From: a virus
DNA length: 64,000 nucleotides
IMG/VR virus record: IMGVR_UViG_3300037507_002920
Span: 1 to 64,000 of that record
Reading direction: 5' to 3' (one strand)
The notes beneath the pieces are model-generated. The model did no database searches, was not told the DNA's origin, and worked only from the letters and a program-made list of their open reading frames with translations. This document shows positions 45,130 through 51,817 of this stretch, piece after piece. Made by a program: the position numbers and the translations under genes. The stretch's first letter is position 1; every line of letters begins with the position of its first letter.

Positions 45130-45894
45130 TTAATTAGGGAAAACACCCTTTTTTATCATTCTCAATAGTATTCTACAACATGCAATGTCTAATGCTTTTT
45201 TAGTGCTTATACCAATAGTTGATTGGTTAAATTTAACATCACTTAAATTATCGTCGTTTATTAAACTTAATTCTCTTACCGTTTTAGCTTCACCCAAACC
45301 ACTTGCAGCGATTATTTGGCCTGTTTCTGCATCGGTAAATCTAACCTGTAAACCTAATCTTGTAACCACAGTATTTTTTACGCCATCAGACAAGTTAACA
45401 GTCTCATCTTCACTTATTGAAAAATCATAAACTTCAATACTAACAAAATAGTGTGCTAAACGAATTTTACCCCTACCATCTAAAGTATCTGCACTTATTC
45501 CAGCTTGAGACGCTTGGAATTGTTTAACCATTCTGTTTTTTATTTCGGTTTTATCTTCGGTAAAAGTAAATCTATTTAGATTTTCCAAGTACTCCAATGT
45601 GATATTTGCAACACCCAAACCAACTTTTTTTTCTTTTAATTCTGGGTATTGTTCATAAACTTCATCATTTATACCTATTTTCAAAATTTGAATAGGAATT
45701 TGTGGTCCCTCATAATCCATTAATGAATCAATATTTACACTTGTTTCAAATGACGCTTTGTATTGCTCTGTTTGTGTTTTACCAATAACTTGTGCAGATG
45801 CAACATCAAACATTAATATCGTCATTATGATAACCCAAAATAGAAATACTAAAATTGGTAGTAAATATTTTTTCATTTTGATTATGTTATTCAT
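45130..45894 (-). CDS. CsgG-like secretion/assembly protein
   Basis: 254 residues. The signal segment MKKYLLPILVFLFWVIIMTILMFDVASAQ lacks a lipobox Cys. The domain VGLGVANITLEYLE, IKNRMVKQFQAS, YFVSIEVYDFSI, VVTRLGLQVRFTDAETGQIIAASGLGEAKT and ISTKKALDIACCRIL has the order of the CsgG family, which forms outer-membrane pores for curli-type amyloid or periplasmic regulators. It overlaps the upstream gene by 4 bases. With the barrel and cohesin proteins it may form a phage-encoded export or surface-assembly system. Confidence 0.6.
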   Translation of the reverse strand: MNNIIKMKKYLLPILVFLFWVIIMTILMFDVASAQVIGKTQTEQYKASFETSVNIDSLMDYEGPQIPIQILKIGINDEVYEQYPELKEKKVGLGVANITLEYLENLNRFTFTEDKTEIKNRMVKQFQASQAGISADTLDGRGKIRLAHYFVSIEVYDFSISEDETVNLSDGVKNTVVTRLGLQVRFTDAETGQIIAASGLGEAKTVRELSLINDDNLSDVKFNQSTIGISTKKALDIACCRILLRMIKKGVFPN

Positions 45895-46463
45895 TCTTCG
45901 TCTTTTATTTTACCACATTTTAAACACTCTAAATCACCGTCATTGTCTGAATCACCCCAAACGTGTTCACATTGTCTGTGTGTGAAATATTCATCAATGA
46001 TACCGTCATTATCGAAATCTAAACCATCCATAATACCATCACCATCCTCATCGATTTCTACACCAACTTTTTGTTCATTATTTGATTTCGTTTCAGTACT
46101 TTCTAAATCAAGAATGGGTTTAGATGGTGTTGATGGTTTTGGTGAATCTGGTATATCCGATGTATTTGATAACGAAGTACCATCCTCTTCATCCATTTTT
46201 TGAACTAACATTTTATCCTTATCAGTATCACTGAACCAATAGTCAATGATTTTACCGTAGGAACCAATGAAAGCACCAAGAAGTAAAAGAAGAAGTTCTT
46301 TCCATTCTCCACTTATGGCACTTTGTTCAAATATGGCCAAAAATATTCCACCCATAATTAACATGAACCCACCAAGAACTATGGCGGTTATAAACCACCT
46401 TCTTTTCATCATTGAATTTAGAAGTTCTCTAAATCCAGTGTTTTGAGAATTATCATTTACCAT
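45891..46463 (-). CDS. Membrane protein with calcium-type Asp repeats and zinc-ribbon-like end
   Basis: 190 residues. Two membrane segments (WFITAIVLGGFMLIMGGIFLA, then LLLLLLGAFIGSYGKIIDYW) are followed by a Ser/Pro linker, a type 3-thrombospondin-like motif (DEDGDGIMDGLDFDNDGIID) and a final C-x-H...C-x-x-C group (CEHVWGDSDNDGDLECLKCG). The membrane part could be holin-like. The soluble part could bind calcium and zinc. It overlaps both neighbours by a few bases. Topology and function are inferred. Confidence 0.5.
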   Translation of the reverse strand: MVNDNSQNTGFRELLNSMMKRRWFITAIVLGGFMLIMGGIFLAIFEQSAISGEWKELLLLLLGAFIGSYGKIIDYWFSDTDKDKMLVQKMDEEDGTSLSNTSDIPDSPKPSTPSKPILDLESTETKSNNEQKVGVEIDEDGDGIMDGLDFDNDGIIDEYFTHRQCEHVWGDSDNDGDLECLKCGKIKDEE

Positions 46464-46804
46464 GCTGGTGGGGTTTCTTTAAATTCATCACCTTCTTTTT
46501 TCTTCGGAGCAGGTGCGGGTTTATTGTTATTTTCTGGTTGCTTTTCAATAACTCTTTCTTTTATGATAGTTGTTCCACCACCCGAGTTATTTTGTTGTTG
46601 AGTGTTATTATTTTCTAAATTAAGATTAATAACTGGTGCGGGTGCAACCTGTTCTGTTTTAGTTTCTTCTTTATCGTCCCCTCCACCACCAAATAGAGTT
46701 GTGGATACCCACACACCACCACCTGTGACAATGGTTGCTAATGTACCTACGATGGTTTTTTTCAAACCACCCCAAGAGCCGTCGTTTTCTGTTTCTTCAC
46801 TCAT
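46457..46804 (-). CDS. Small single-pass membrane protein
   Basis: 115 residues. One hydrophobic segment (TIVGTLATIVTGGGVWVSTTLFGG, about 17-40) is followed by a low-complexity Asn/Gln/Pro/Lys tail ending KETPPAW. Size and layout fit an accessory membrane or spanin/holin-type protein of the cassette. It follows the cohesin protein gene by 4 bases and overlaps the next gene by 7 bases. The family is not recognised. Confidence 0.45.
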   Translation of the reverse strand: MSEETENDGSWGGLKKTIVGTLATIVTGGGVWVSTTLFGGGGDDKEETKTEQVAPAPVINLNLENNNTQQQNNSGGGTTIIKERVIEKQPENNNKPAPAPKKKEGDEFKETPPAW

Positions 46805-46808
46805 GATT

Positions 46809-48716
46809 TTATACTTTTATAAATTGTTTAGTTAATTGTTTATTATAATTATTCAGAATTAGAAAATAATTTCCATTAGAAGCGTATGTCATATCAATTT
46901 GTTTATATGCGACCGTTTCCATTGGATTTGTTATAACTTGTCCTACGTTTTGAATCAACTTACCTCTGATATCATAAATAGATGCGTCCATAAACATATT
47001 TTGATTTGGAAATTTAACTTCTAATTCAAACCAACCTGTTGTTGGGTTTGGTCTTATCGATGCTGTTATTTCTTCAACAACTTGATGGGTCTGTGGAATT
47101 GACCTATAACTTAAAACTGCGATTTGGTTTTGTAACTCAATATTTAAGTGGTCACCATTTTCGTCCGAGGCATCCATCAATTCTCTAATTTGAATATTTG
47201 TTACGATATCCTCACCACCAATTGGTGAAAATTTAAGTTTAAAAGGTGTCGATTGACCAATTAAACCGTCTCTTTGTTGATTATTCATTCCGCCAAACCT
47301 AACAGTACCTGATAGTTCATCGTGTGTCACATATTGTAACCATGGGCCACCATTAAAATTGGACACGATTTCTTCAAATTTAACTTTTGTTCTGTCATAC
47401 TTCATTTCAAATTGTAGTCCATAGTTATTATCCCCATTTGTGTTTATGTTAAATGGAACATATAACGATGGATTACCAACAGAATATGTGTTTGGTATGT
47501 TAATATCTAATTTACCTTTATAAATTGCTCTGGCAACTAAATTACCATTACTATCCCACACTCTTGAAGAGAATGTTCTATCAACATCACCTTGTATAAA
47601 GTATTTAATATTCACAACCAAATTTTCGTTACCAACACTATCCGTGATAAAGTTTGTTGTGTTTAAAAAATTAGGCCAAATAGACCATTGGTTTTGACCT
47701 AAAACTAAGTTATCATAATCAGATGCTTTAAACACTCTAATCATGTTCGTAGTATCTATTTTTCTTAAACCACTAACATTTGCGTATATCAAATACGGGT
47801 CACCACCATCTAAATTACCATTTCCATTTAAATCAGCAATCAAATAAGATAAACCATTTTTCAAATAAAATCTTGAATACGTTTGATTAACGTCTGTTCT
47901 TGTAAATTCATCATATGTTTTTACGGCATCTGATATCGTTACCGCATAATCTCTGAAAGTTTCCATACTATCAGATGGGAATCTTAAAAGTAATTTATAT
48001 CTAGTGTTTCTATCAACATTATTTAAACTATAGTTACCTGAAGTATCACATAAAGAAGAAGACACAAACTCACCAGTGTTTAATTTAGTACATATAACCA
48101 TTGGTCTTCTACCATCTAATTTCATAGTCGGTGGAAGTTCAACATTACCACTTATAACCAAGTTACCACCCAAATCTAACTTCATACTCTTGTAAGTCAA
48201 ATTCGCTACGTTATCACCAATACTTGTACCGTCTTTTTTAAACAATCTAACCCAGTTCACGTGTACACTATCTTCCACGAAATTGGATTGAACATTGTTA
48301 ATTAAAAATTTATTGTGAATGATGTATATTGCTCCTGAAATTTGAGAACCACTTGATAATACTAAAAAGTTTCTAGCGACGGTCCAATTTGTGTCATTAA
48401 CATACCCATATAAACCCGTTGCTGGACTATATGAACCATACTTAAAGTTATCATATTCGTTATATGATATTGCCGGTGTCATGGTATTAACACTATTATC
48501 CACAGTTGTTGAAACGTGTGTAAATAAATCCTTCTTAAATTGGAAATCGATTTGAAACGACCTTACATCTTTTGTTGGGTCGGGGATGTATTGAAATATT
48601 ACATCTAACGTATCGTTTCTTCTTATTGTAGATAATTGTTGAAAATTACCTACGCTCTGTGAATAACCTACATAGGTTATCATCATTAACACAAATGTTA
48701 AAATTAGTTTTTTCAT
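46809..48716 (-). CDS. Secreted cohesin/dockerin-type protein with T9SS sorting domain
   Basis: 635 residues. The signal peptide MKKLILTFVLMMITYVGYSQ is followed by a beta domain, a CnaB-like segment (about 190-260) and a dockerin-like EF-hand (LIADLNGNGNLDGGDPYLIYANVSG, about 290-315). A cohesin-like domain lies at about 400-535 (LYVPFNINTNGDNNYGLQFEMKYDRTKVKFEEI). The C-terminus (IRPNPTTGWFELEV, ASIYDIRGKLI, GNYFLILNN, KQFIKV) is a type A T9SS sorting domain, used by Bacteroidota to send proteins across the outer membrane. A phage gene with this tag implies display on the infected host cell. Confidence 0.75.
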   Translation of the reverse strand: MKKLILTFVLMMITYVGYSQSVGNFQQLSTIRRNDTLDVIFQYIPDPTKDVRSFQIDFQFKKDLFTHVSTTVDNSVNTMTPAISYNEYDNFKYGSYSPATGLYGYVNDTNWTVARNFLVLSSGSQISGAIYIIHNKFLINNVQSNFVEDSVHVNWVRLFKKDGTSIGDNVANLTYKSMKLDLGGNLVISGNVELPPTMKLDGRRPMVICTKLNTGEFVSSSLCDTSGNYSLNNVDRNTRYKLLLRFPSDSMETFRDYAVTISDAVKTYDEFTRTDVNQTYSRFYLKNGLSYLIADLNGNGNLDGGDPYLIYANVSGLRKIDTTNMIRVFKASDYDNLVLGQNQWSIWPNFLNTTNFITDSVGNENLVVNIKYFIQGDVDRTFSSRVWDSNGNLVARAIYKGKLDINIPNTYSVGNPSLYVPFNINTNGDNNYGLQFEMKYDRTKVKFEEIVSNFNGGPWLQYVTHDELSGTVRFGGMNNQQRDGLIGQSTPFKLKFSPIGGEDIVTNIQIRELMDASDENGDHLNIELQNQIAVLSYRSIPQTHQVVEEITASIRPNPTTGWFELEVKFPNQNMFMDASIYDIRGKLIQNVGQVITNPMETVAYKQIDMTYASNGNYFLILNNYNKQLTKQFIKV

Positions 48717-49207
48717 AGTAATAAATTATTTAATAGTGTTTGAGTTGTTTTTTTTATTGCTGAACTGGCAGATTGTTGATTAAATTTACCACCTTCATCA
48801 ATAATGATTGTTGAAGTTGATATTTCTGTCGATTTCCCTTCCGAAAATTCTTGTTTTATTTTTTTATCTCCTTTGTATAGAATCCCTTTCATTCTAATTA
48901 CCGTCGTTGTTTTATCTTGATGGAAAACACTAATACCGGAGTTAACCTTAATAATATCAAAAAATATTAGTTCAATTTTTATTTTATATTCTGACGTTGA
49001 TTTGTCTCCAACCAAATAAAATTTATCCTGTTCGTTTATAATTTCTTCAGCAATATTTTTAACTCCAAATGCCAAATTTTTATTTTCAGTAAATGGACCT
49101 ATTTTTATGTTGTTGATTACCGTATCAACAACAAGACTTTGGGCGTTAAGATTATTTAACCCCAATAAAAGAAAAAATAAAACGGTAAGTATATATGGTT
49201 TTTTCAT
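48713..49207 (-). CDS. Secreted CsgG/LpoB-related small protein
   Basis: 164 residues. The signal peptide MKKPYILTVLFFLLLGLNNLNAQ is followed by a periplasmic domain: FGVKNIAEEIINE, YKIKIELIFFDIIKV, TTTVIRMKGILYKG, and a final SASSAIKKTTQTLLNNLL helix. The strand-helix order resembles a short CsgG/LpoB-like or DUF-type periplasmic domain, related in style to the 254-residue protein. It overlaps the cohesin gene start by 4 bases. It probably works with that protein at the envelope. Confidence 0.45.
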   Translation of the reverse strand: MKKPYILTVLFFLLLGLNNLNAQSLVVDTVINNIKIGPFTENKNLAFGVKNIAEEIINEQDKFYLVGDKSTSEYKIKIELIFFDIIKVNSGISVFHQDKTTTVIRMKGILYKGDKKIKQEFSEGKSTEISTSTIIIDEGGKFNQQSASSAIKKTTQTLLNNLLL

Positions 49208-49209
49208 TT

Positions 49210-49464
49210 TTATTCAGATACATTGTCTTCAAATTTCCTTTTATGTGAAAACTTATCCAAAGTATCGGCACCCATTCCTATCGCGGTTATAATCATTACT
49301 GCGTTTACCAAATCCTCAGATGGTTTAATATCACCATGAGAAAATGAATTAGCTAACATAGTACCACATAGAAAAGTTGAACCTAAAAATGCGATTACGG
49401 GTTTTATAGAAGTAGAACCTCTCTCGTCTTTAAATAAGTCTACAATCCAATTTTTGAAAGTCAT
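49210..49464 (-). CDS. Holin-like small membrane protein
   Basis: 84 residues. Two membrane segments (IKPVIAFLGSTFLCGTMLANSF and LVNAVMIITAIGMGADTLDKF) are separated by a short polar loop, with a charged C-terminus (SHKRKFEDN). This is the layout of phage class II holins, which open the inner membrane at lysis. No endolysin gene is adjacent, so a general membrane protein remains possible. A TATTTATT motif (minus, 49507-49514) lies 42 bases upstream. It heads the envelope cassette down to 41928. Confidence 0.5.
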   Translation of the reverse strand: MTFKNWIVDLFKDERGSTSIKPVIAFLGSTFLCGTMLANSFSHGDIKPSEDLVNAVMIITAIGMGADTLDKFSHKRKFEDNVSE

Positions 49465-49566
49465 AGTTATAATTTATGTTTGGTTTATTTATCATGTTTG
49501 GTTAACAATAAATATCCCGGCAATTTTATTTTTCATATATATTTAAAAAATTATATATGACATTTT

Positions 49567-49597
49567 TTTGTTTTTTAGTTTTTATTATGTATATTTG
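49567..49597 (+). promoter_or_regulatory. Bacteroidota-type promoter of tRNA genes
   Basis: TTTG at 49567-49570, a 19-base spacer and a perfect TATATTTG at 49590-49597. The tRNA-Lys begins 9 bases later. This is a near-ideal host primary promoter. Confidence 0.75.
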
Positions 49598-49606
49598 TCA
49601 CCTAAT

Positions 49607-49679
49607 GACTCTGTAGCTCAGTTGGTAGAGCAATACACTTTTAATGTATGGGTCGGCAGTTCGAACCTGCCCAGGGTCA
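49607..49679 (+). tRNA. tRNA-Lys (anticodon TTT)
   Basis: Acceptor stem GACTCTG/CAGGGTC, D arm AGCTCAGTTGGTAGAGC, anticodon arm ATACA-CTTTTAA-TGTAT, T arm GGCAG-TTCGAAC-CTGCC. All stems pair. CCA is not encoded (discriminator A). It reads AAA/AAG, the commonest Lys codons of this A+T-rich phage. Confidence 0.97.
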
Positions 49680-49697
49680 CATTAATTATGAAACAAT

Positions 49698-49771
49698 GCT
49701 CCTGTCGTCTAACTGGTTAGGACATCCCCCTTTCACGGGGAAGCTTGTGGGTTCGAGTCCCATCGGGAGTA
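49698..49771 (+). tRNA. tRNA-Glu (anticodon TTC)
   Basis: Acceptor GCTCCTG/CGGGAGT, anticodon arm CCCCC-TTTCACGGGG with TTC in the loop, T arm GTGGG-TTCGAGT-CCCAT. CCA is not encoded. It follows tRNA-Lys by 18 bases and is probably cotranscribed. Confidence 0.95.
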
Positions 49772-49790
49772 CTAAAAATATTTTTAAAAA

Positions 49791-50033
49791 ATGATACAAA
49801 AAATTTTAGACATCTATCCTGATGAGGATATTTTAATGGCCGACGGTTTCGACGATGCAATAATAGGTATCGAAACAAAAACAATGAGATTAATCTATTC
49901 TGTTAGTAAGTGTATTGATGTACTGACAAAACAAGGTATGAGTGAAATGGATGCCGTTGAATACTTTGAATTTAATGTTTCTGGTTCATATGTAGGAGAA
50001 AAAACACCGATATGGTGTGAAGACTATATTTAA
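49791..50033 (+). CDS. Small conserved phage protein between tRNA genes
   Basis: 80 residues, acidic: DEDILMADGFDDAIIGIETKTMRLIYSVSKCIDVL, then DAVEYFEFNVSGSYVGEKTPIW. This compact alpha/beta protein type is found in many large phages and has no known function. It is placed between tRNA-Glu and tRNA-Leu, 19 bases after the former, so it may share the tRNA transcript. The leader is A/T-rich without a Shine-Dalgarno site. Confidence 0.65.
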   Translation: MIQKILDIYPDEDILMADGFDDAIIGIETKTMRLIYSVSKCIDVLTKQGMSEMDAVEYFEFNVSGSYVGEKTPIWCEDYI

Positions 50034-50035
50034 TA

Positions 50036-50067
50036 TTTGAAATCATTAGTTTTTTGTGTATCTTTAT
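50036..50067 (+). promoter_or_regulatory. Promoter before tRNA-Leu
   Basis: TTTG at 50036-50039, a 20-base spacer and TATCTTTA at 50060-50067, one base off the consensus. tRNA-Leu starts 11 bases later. Confidence 0.55.
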
Positions 50068-50078
50068 ATAAAAAAATG

Positions 50079-50162
50079 CCATCGTGTCGTAATTGGTAGC
50101 CGATACAGACTTAAACTCTGTTGGGAGTAATTCCCGTACCGGTTCGAGTCCGGTCGGTGGTA
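50079..50162 (+). tRNA. tRNA-Leu (anticodon TAA)
   Basis: Class II tRNA of 84 bases with a long variable arm (TTGGGAGTAATTCCCGT). Acceptor GCCATCG/CGGTGGT, anticodon arm CAGA-CTTAAAC-TCTG with TAA. CCA is not encoded. It reads TTA, the dominant Leu codon here. Confidence 0.95.
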
Positions 50163-50169
50163 CAAAGTT

Positions 50170-50241
50170 GGGCCCATAGTTAAAGGGATATAACCACAGA
50201 TTTCTAATCTGTTATTCCTAGTTCGAGTCTAGGTGGGCCTA
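50170..50241 (+). tRNA. tRNA-Arg (anticodon TCT)
   Basis: Acceptor GGGCCCA/TGGGCCT, anticodon arm CAGA-TTTCTAA-TCTG with TCT, T arm CCTAG-TTCGAGT-CTAGG. It lies 7 bases after tRNA-Leu. It reads AGA, the dominant Arg codon of this phage. Confidence 0.95.
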
Positions 50242-50261
50242 CTATATTTATATTATAAGTT

Positions 50262-50723
50262 ATGAAAAATTTTAAAACACTACACGGAATACCGATAGAT
50301 AATATAATAGAATATATAAGAAATTTTTTATTAGAAAAACCTGACACCGAAATATTAATTGGGTCAGATTCTCAATCATTTGGTAATTTTAAAACGGTGT
50401 ACGGTACTGTTATCGCTTTATACATGAAAGGTAAAGGTGCCCATATTTTGTGCACAAAAGAAACCACACCATTTGAAAAAGAGATGTCAGTTAGATTAAT
50501 TAATGAAGTTTGGAAAGCCATAGAAGTTGCTGAGTTTTTAAGAAATAACGATTTACCTAAAGTAACGTGGATTGATATCGATTTAAACCCAGACCCAAAG
50601 TTTAGGTCAAACAAGGTATTAAGACAGGCTGTTGGTTTGGTTCAAGGTATGGGATATAAGGTTAGATACAAACACAATGGGGCTATGACTACCTACGGAG
50701 CCAATCATTTAGTGAGACTTTAA
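50262..50723 (+). CDS. RNase H-like protein, YkuK/DUF458 family
   Basis: 153 residues. ILIGSDSQSFGNFKTVYGTVIALYMKGKGAHI, then WIDIDLNPDPKFRSNKVLRQAVGLVQGMGYKVRYKHNGAMTTYGANHLVR is the full pattern of the YkuK (DUF458) family, an RNase H-like fold with acidic residues in GSDSQ and DIDLNPD. The substrate is not established. Its place directly after four tRNAs and before two long RNAs suggests RNA processing, but that is inference. A TATTTATA motif (50245-50252) lies 9 bases upstream. Confidence 0.75.
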   Translation: MKNFKTLHGIPIDNIIEYIRNFLLEKPDTEILIGSDSQSFGNFKTVYGTVIALYMKGKGAHILCTKETTPFEKEMSVRLINEVWKAIEVAEFLRNNDLPKVTWIDIDLNPDPKFRSNKVLRQAVGLVQGMGYKVRYKHNGAMTTYGANHLVRL

Positions 50724-50754
50724 AAAAAAAAATAAAAAAAAATTTTAAAAATGC

Positions 50755-50785
50755 TTGACTTGTATTGATTTCTTTCGTATCTTTG
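50755..50785 (+). promoter_or_regulatory. Promoter of the giant structured RNA
   Basis: TTG at 50755-50757, a 20-base spacer and a perfect TATCTTTG at 50778-50785. The same TTTCGTATMTTT context precedes the clp and tmRNA genes. No other transcription start is needed for the long RNA that follows. Confidence 0.7.
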
Positions 50786-50833
50786 TAAAAGATTTGATAC
50801 TTATGGTTTAGACCATGATTTGAAAAATCAATC

Positions 50834-50848
50834 GTTCTTTGAAAATTT
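50834..50848 (+). promoter_or_regulatory. boxA-like leader element
   Basis: GTTCTTTGAAAATTT lies about 50 bases after the promoter and just before the first helix of the structured RNA. It resembles the rRNA antitermination boxA (TGCTCTTTAACA in E. coli) and, as I recall, the leader of Bacteroidota rRNA operons. An almost identical element precedes the tmRNA. Confidence 0.45.
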
Positions 50849-50852
50849 AAAA

Positions 50853-51714
50853 ATAGGGCCGTCTATGGTCCTTAAATAAACCACGAAAGTGGTATAAAGT
50901 GACTCACTCGGTTAGATGAGTTGCGGCTTTCGAAAGAGAGCTCGAGTAGACAAACGAGATATCGTTTAACCTTGAGTAACGAGGGTGACACTGTAGTGAA
51001 AGTGGTAAAACGAATGGGGGATGCGGGTCCTTCATTTGAGGTGGGAACACCAATAAGAATAACTCGTAGGATTTATGTGAGAAACATAGTCATCCAACTA
51101 TGTAATCGCGTGATTCAATATGATGGGAATCTTAAAACCGAAAGGTATGACTTTGTACAGGTGGTGCTGTTATTGTCCTTGATTTGAACCTACCAAGGTT
51201 CTTTTCTTGAAGGAGTCCAAAAATATGGAAATCGGGAGATTTCAGAGGGTAGTTTAGTATCGTGTTGTTCAAAAGATGACATGGCTGGTCGATGAGCCAC
51301 TACCTTCATAATCCGCAAACCAAAAAACTTGTTATTTTGATTAACAAAATCTAATAAAAAGGAAAAGTGCTCATCAGTCGTCGGAAACAGGTGACTACTT
51401 AGTAATGAAACGTTCATTGCCGTAGAGGGTCCCAAGCCCGATACGATTTTTAAGAAAGTCCTCTAACCCCGCAAGGGTTAATTGGGAAGGCATTCTCGAG
51501 GAGTGATTAGTATTGAGAGAGTATCCGATGACTCAAGGATTGGTTAATCTAATTGGCCGTCACTGGTTGGTACAACTCAAAAGGTTGTGGATATAAAGGG
51601 AAACAATAATCCTTTTAAAGTCAACTAATAAAACATGTAATCTCAGTGTTTTTTTTTTCTTGATTTAAAATCAAGTGGTGGAGCAAAGAGTCGAAAGGCC
51701 CTCAACAATTAATT
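50853..51714 (+). ncRNA. Giant structured noncoding RNA (GOLLD/ROOL-like candidate)
   Basis: About 860 bases with no convincing open frame and visibly higher G+C than the surroundings. Closing stem: AGGGCC (50854-50859) with GGCCCT (51697-51702). Local helices include CCAC-GAAA-GTGG (50881), ACTCA/TGAGT (50901-50920), TATGT/ACATA (51074-51089), GAACCT/AGGTTC (51187-51202), GGTAGT/ACTACC (51248/51299), AATGA/TCATT (51404-51418), AACCC/GGGTT (51465-51479), ACAAC/GTTGT and CTTGATTT/AAATCAAG (51659-51675). AGAGG/CCTCT (51424/51460) and TCCCAA/TTGGGA (51430/51482) cross, forming a pseudoknot. Size, phage origin and neighbouring tRNAs recall the GOLLD and ROOL families. I cannot match their consensus by eye. 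Confidence 0.7.
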
Positions 51715-51743
51715 AAGGTTAGAAAATTCTAACCTTTTTTTTT
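51715..51743 (+). terminator. Rho-independent terminator of the giant RNA
   Basis: AAGGTTAGAA-AA-TTCTAACCTT, a perfect 10-pair stem, is followed by TTTTTTTT. It lies 12 bases after the closing stem of the structured RNA and before the tmRNA promoter, so the two RNAs are separate transcription units. Confidence 0.9.
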
Positions 51744-51752
51744 GCTATTTTT

Positions 51753-51783
51753 TTTGAAATATTGAAAACTTTTCGTATATTTA
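51753..51783 (+). promoter_or_regulatory. Promoter of tmRNA
   Basis: TTTG at 51753-51756, a 19-base spacer and TATATTTA at 51776-51783, within TTTTCGTATATTTATC. The mature tmRNA 5' end is 34 bases downstream. Confidence 0.65.
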
Positions 51784-51802
51784 TCACAAATAACAATTTT
51801 TT

Positions 51803-51817
51803 GTTCTTTGAAATTTT
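51803..51817 (+). promoter_or_regulatory. boxA-like leader element before tmRNA
   Basis: GTTCTTTGAAATTTT ends directly at the first base of the mature tmRNA. Its first 11 bases are identical to the element before the giant RNA (50834). It may be an antitermination or a 5'-processing signal shared by both RNAs. Confidence 0.45.

Noticed and set aside
50921-51435. Short open frames inside the giant RNA (50921-51187 plus, 51190-51435 minus)
   Set aside because: No recognisable protein pattern, no codon bias like the neighbours, and they cross the helices listed for the RNA.
50853-51714. RNase P RNA, group I or II intron, or rRNA fragment
   Set aside because: No GAGGAAAGTCC-type RNase P core, no group II domain V, no intron-interrupted gene at the ends, and no rRNA blocks.
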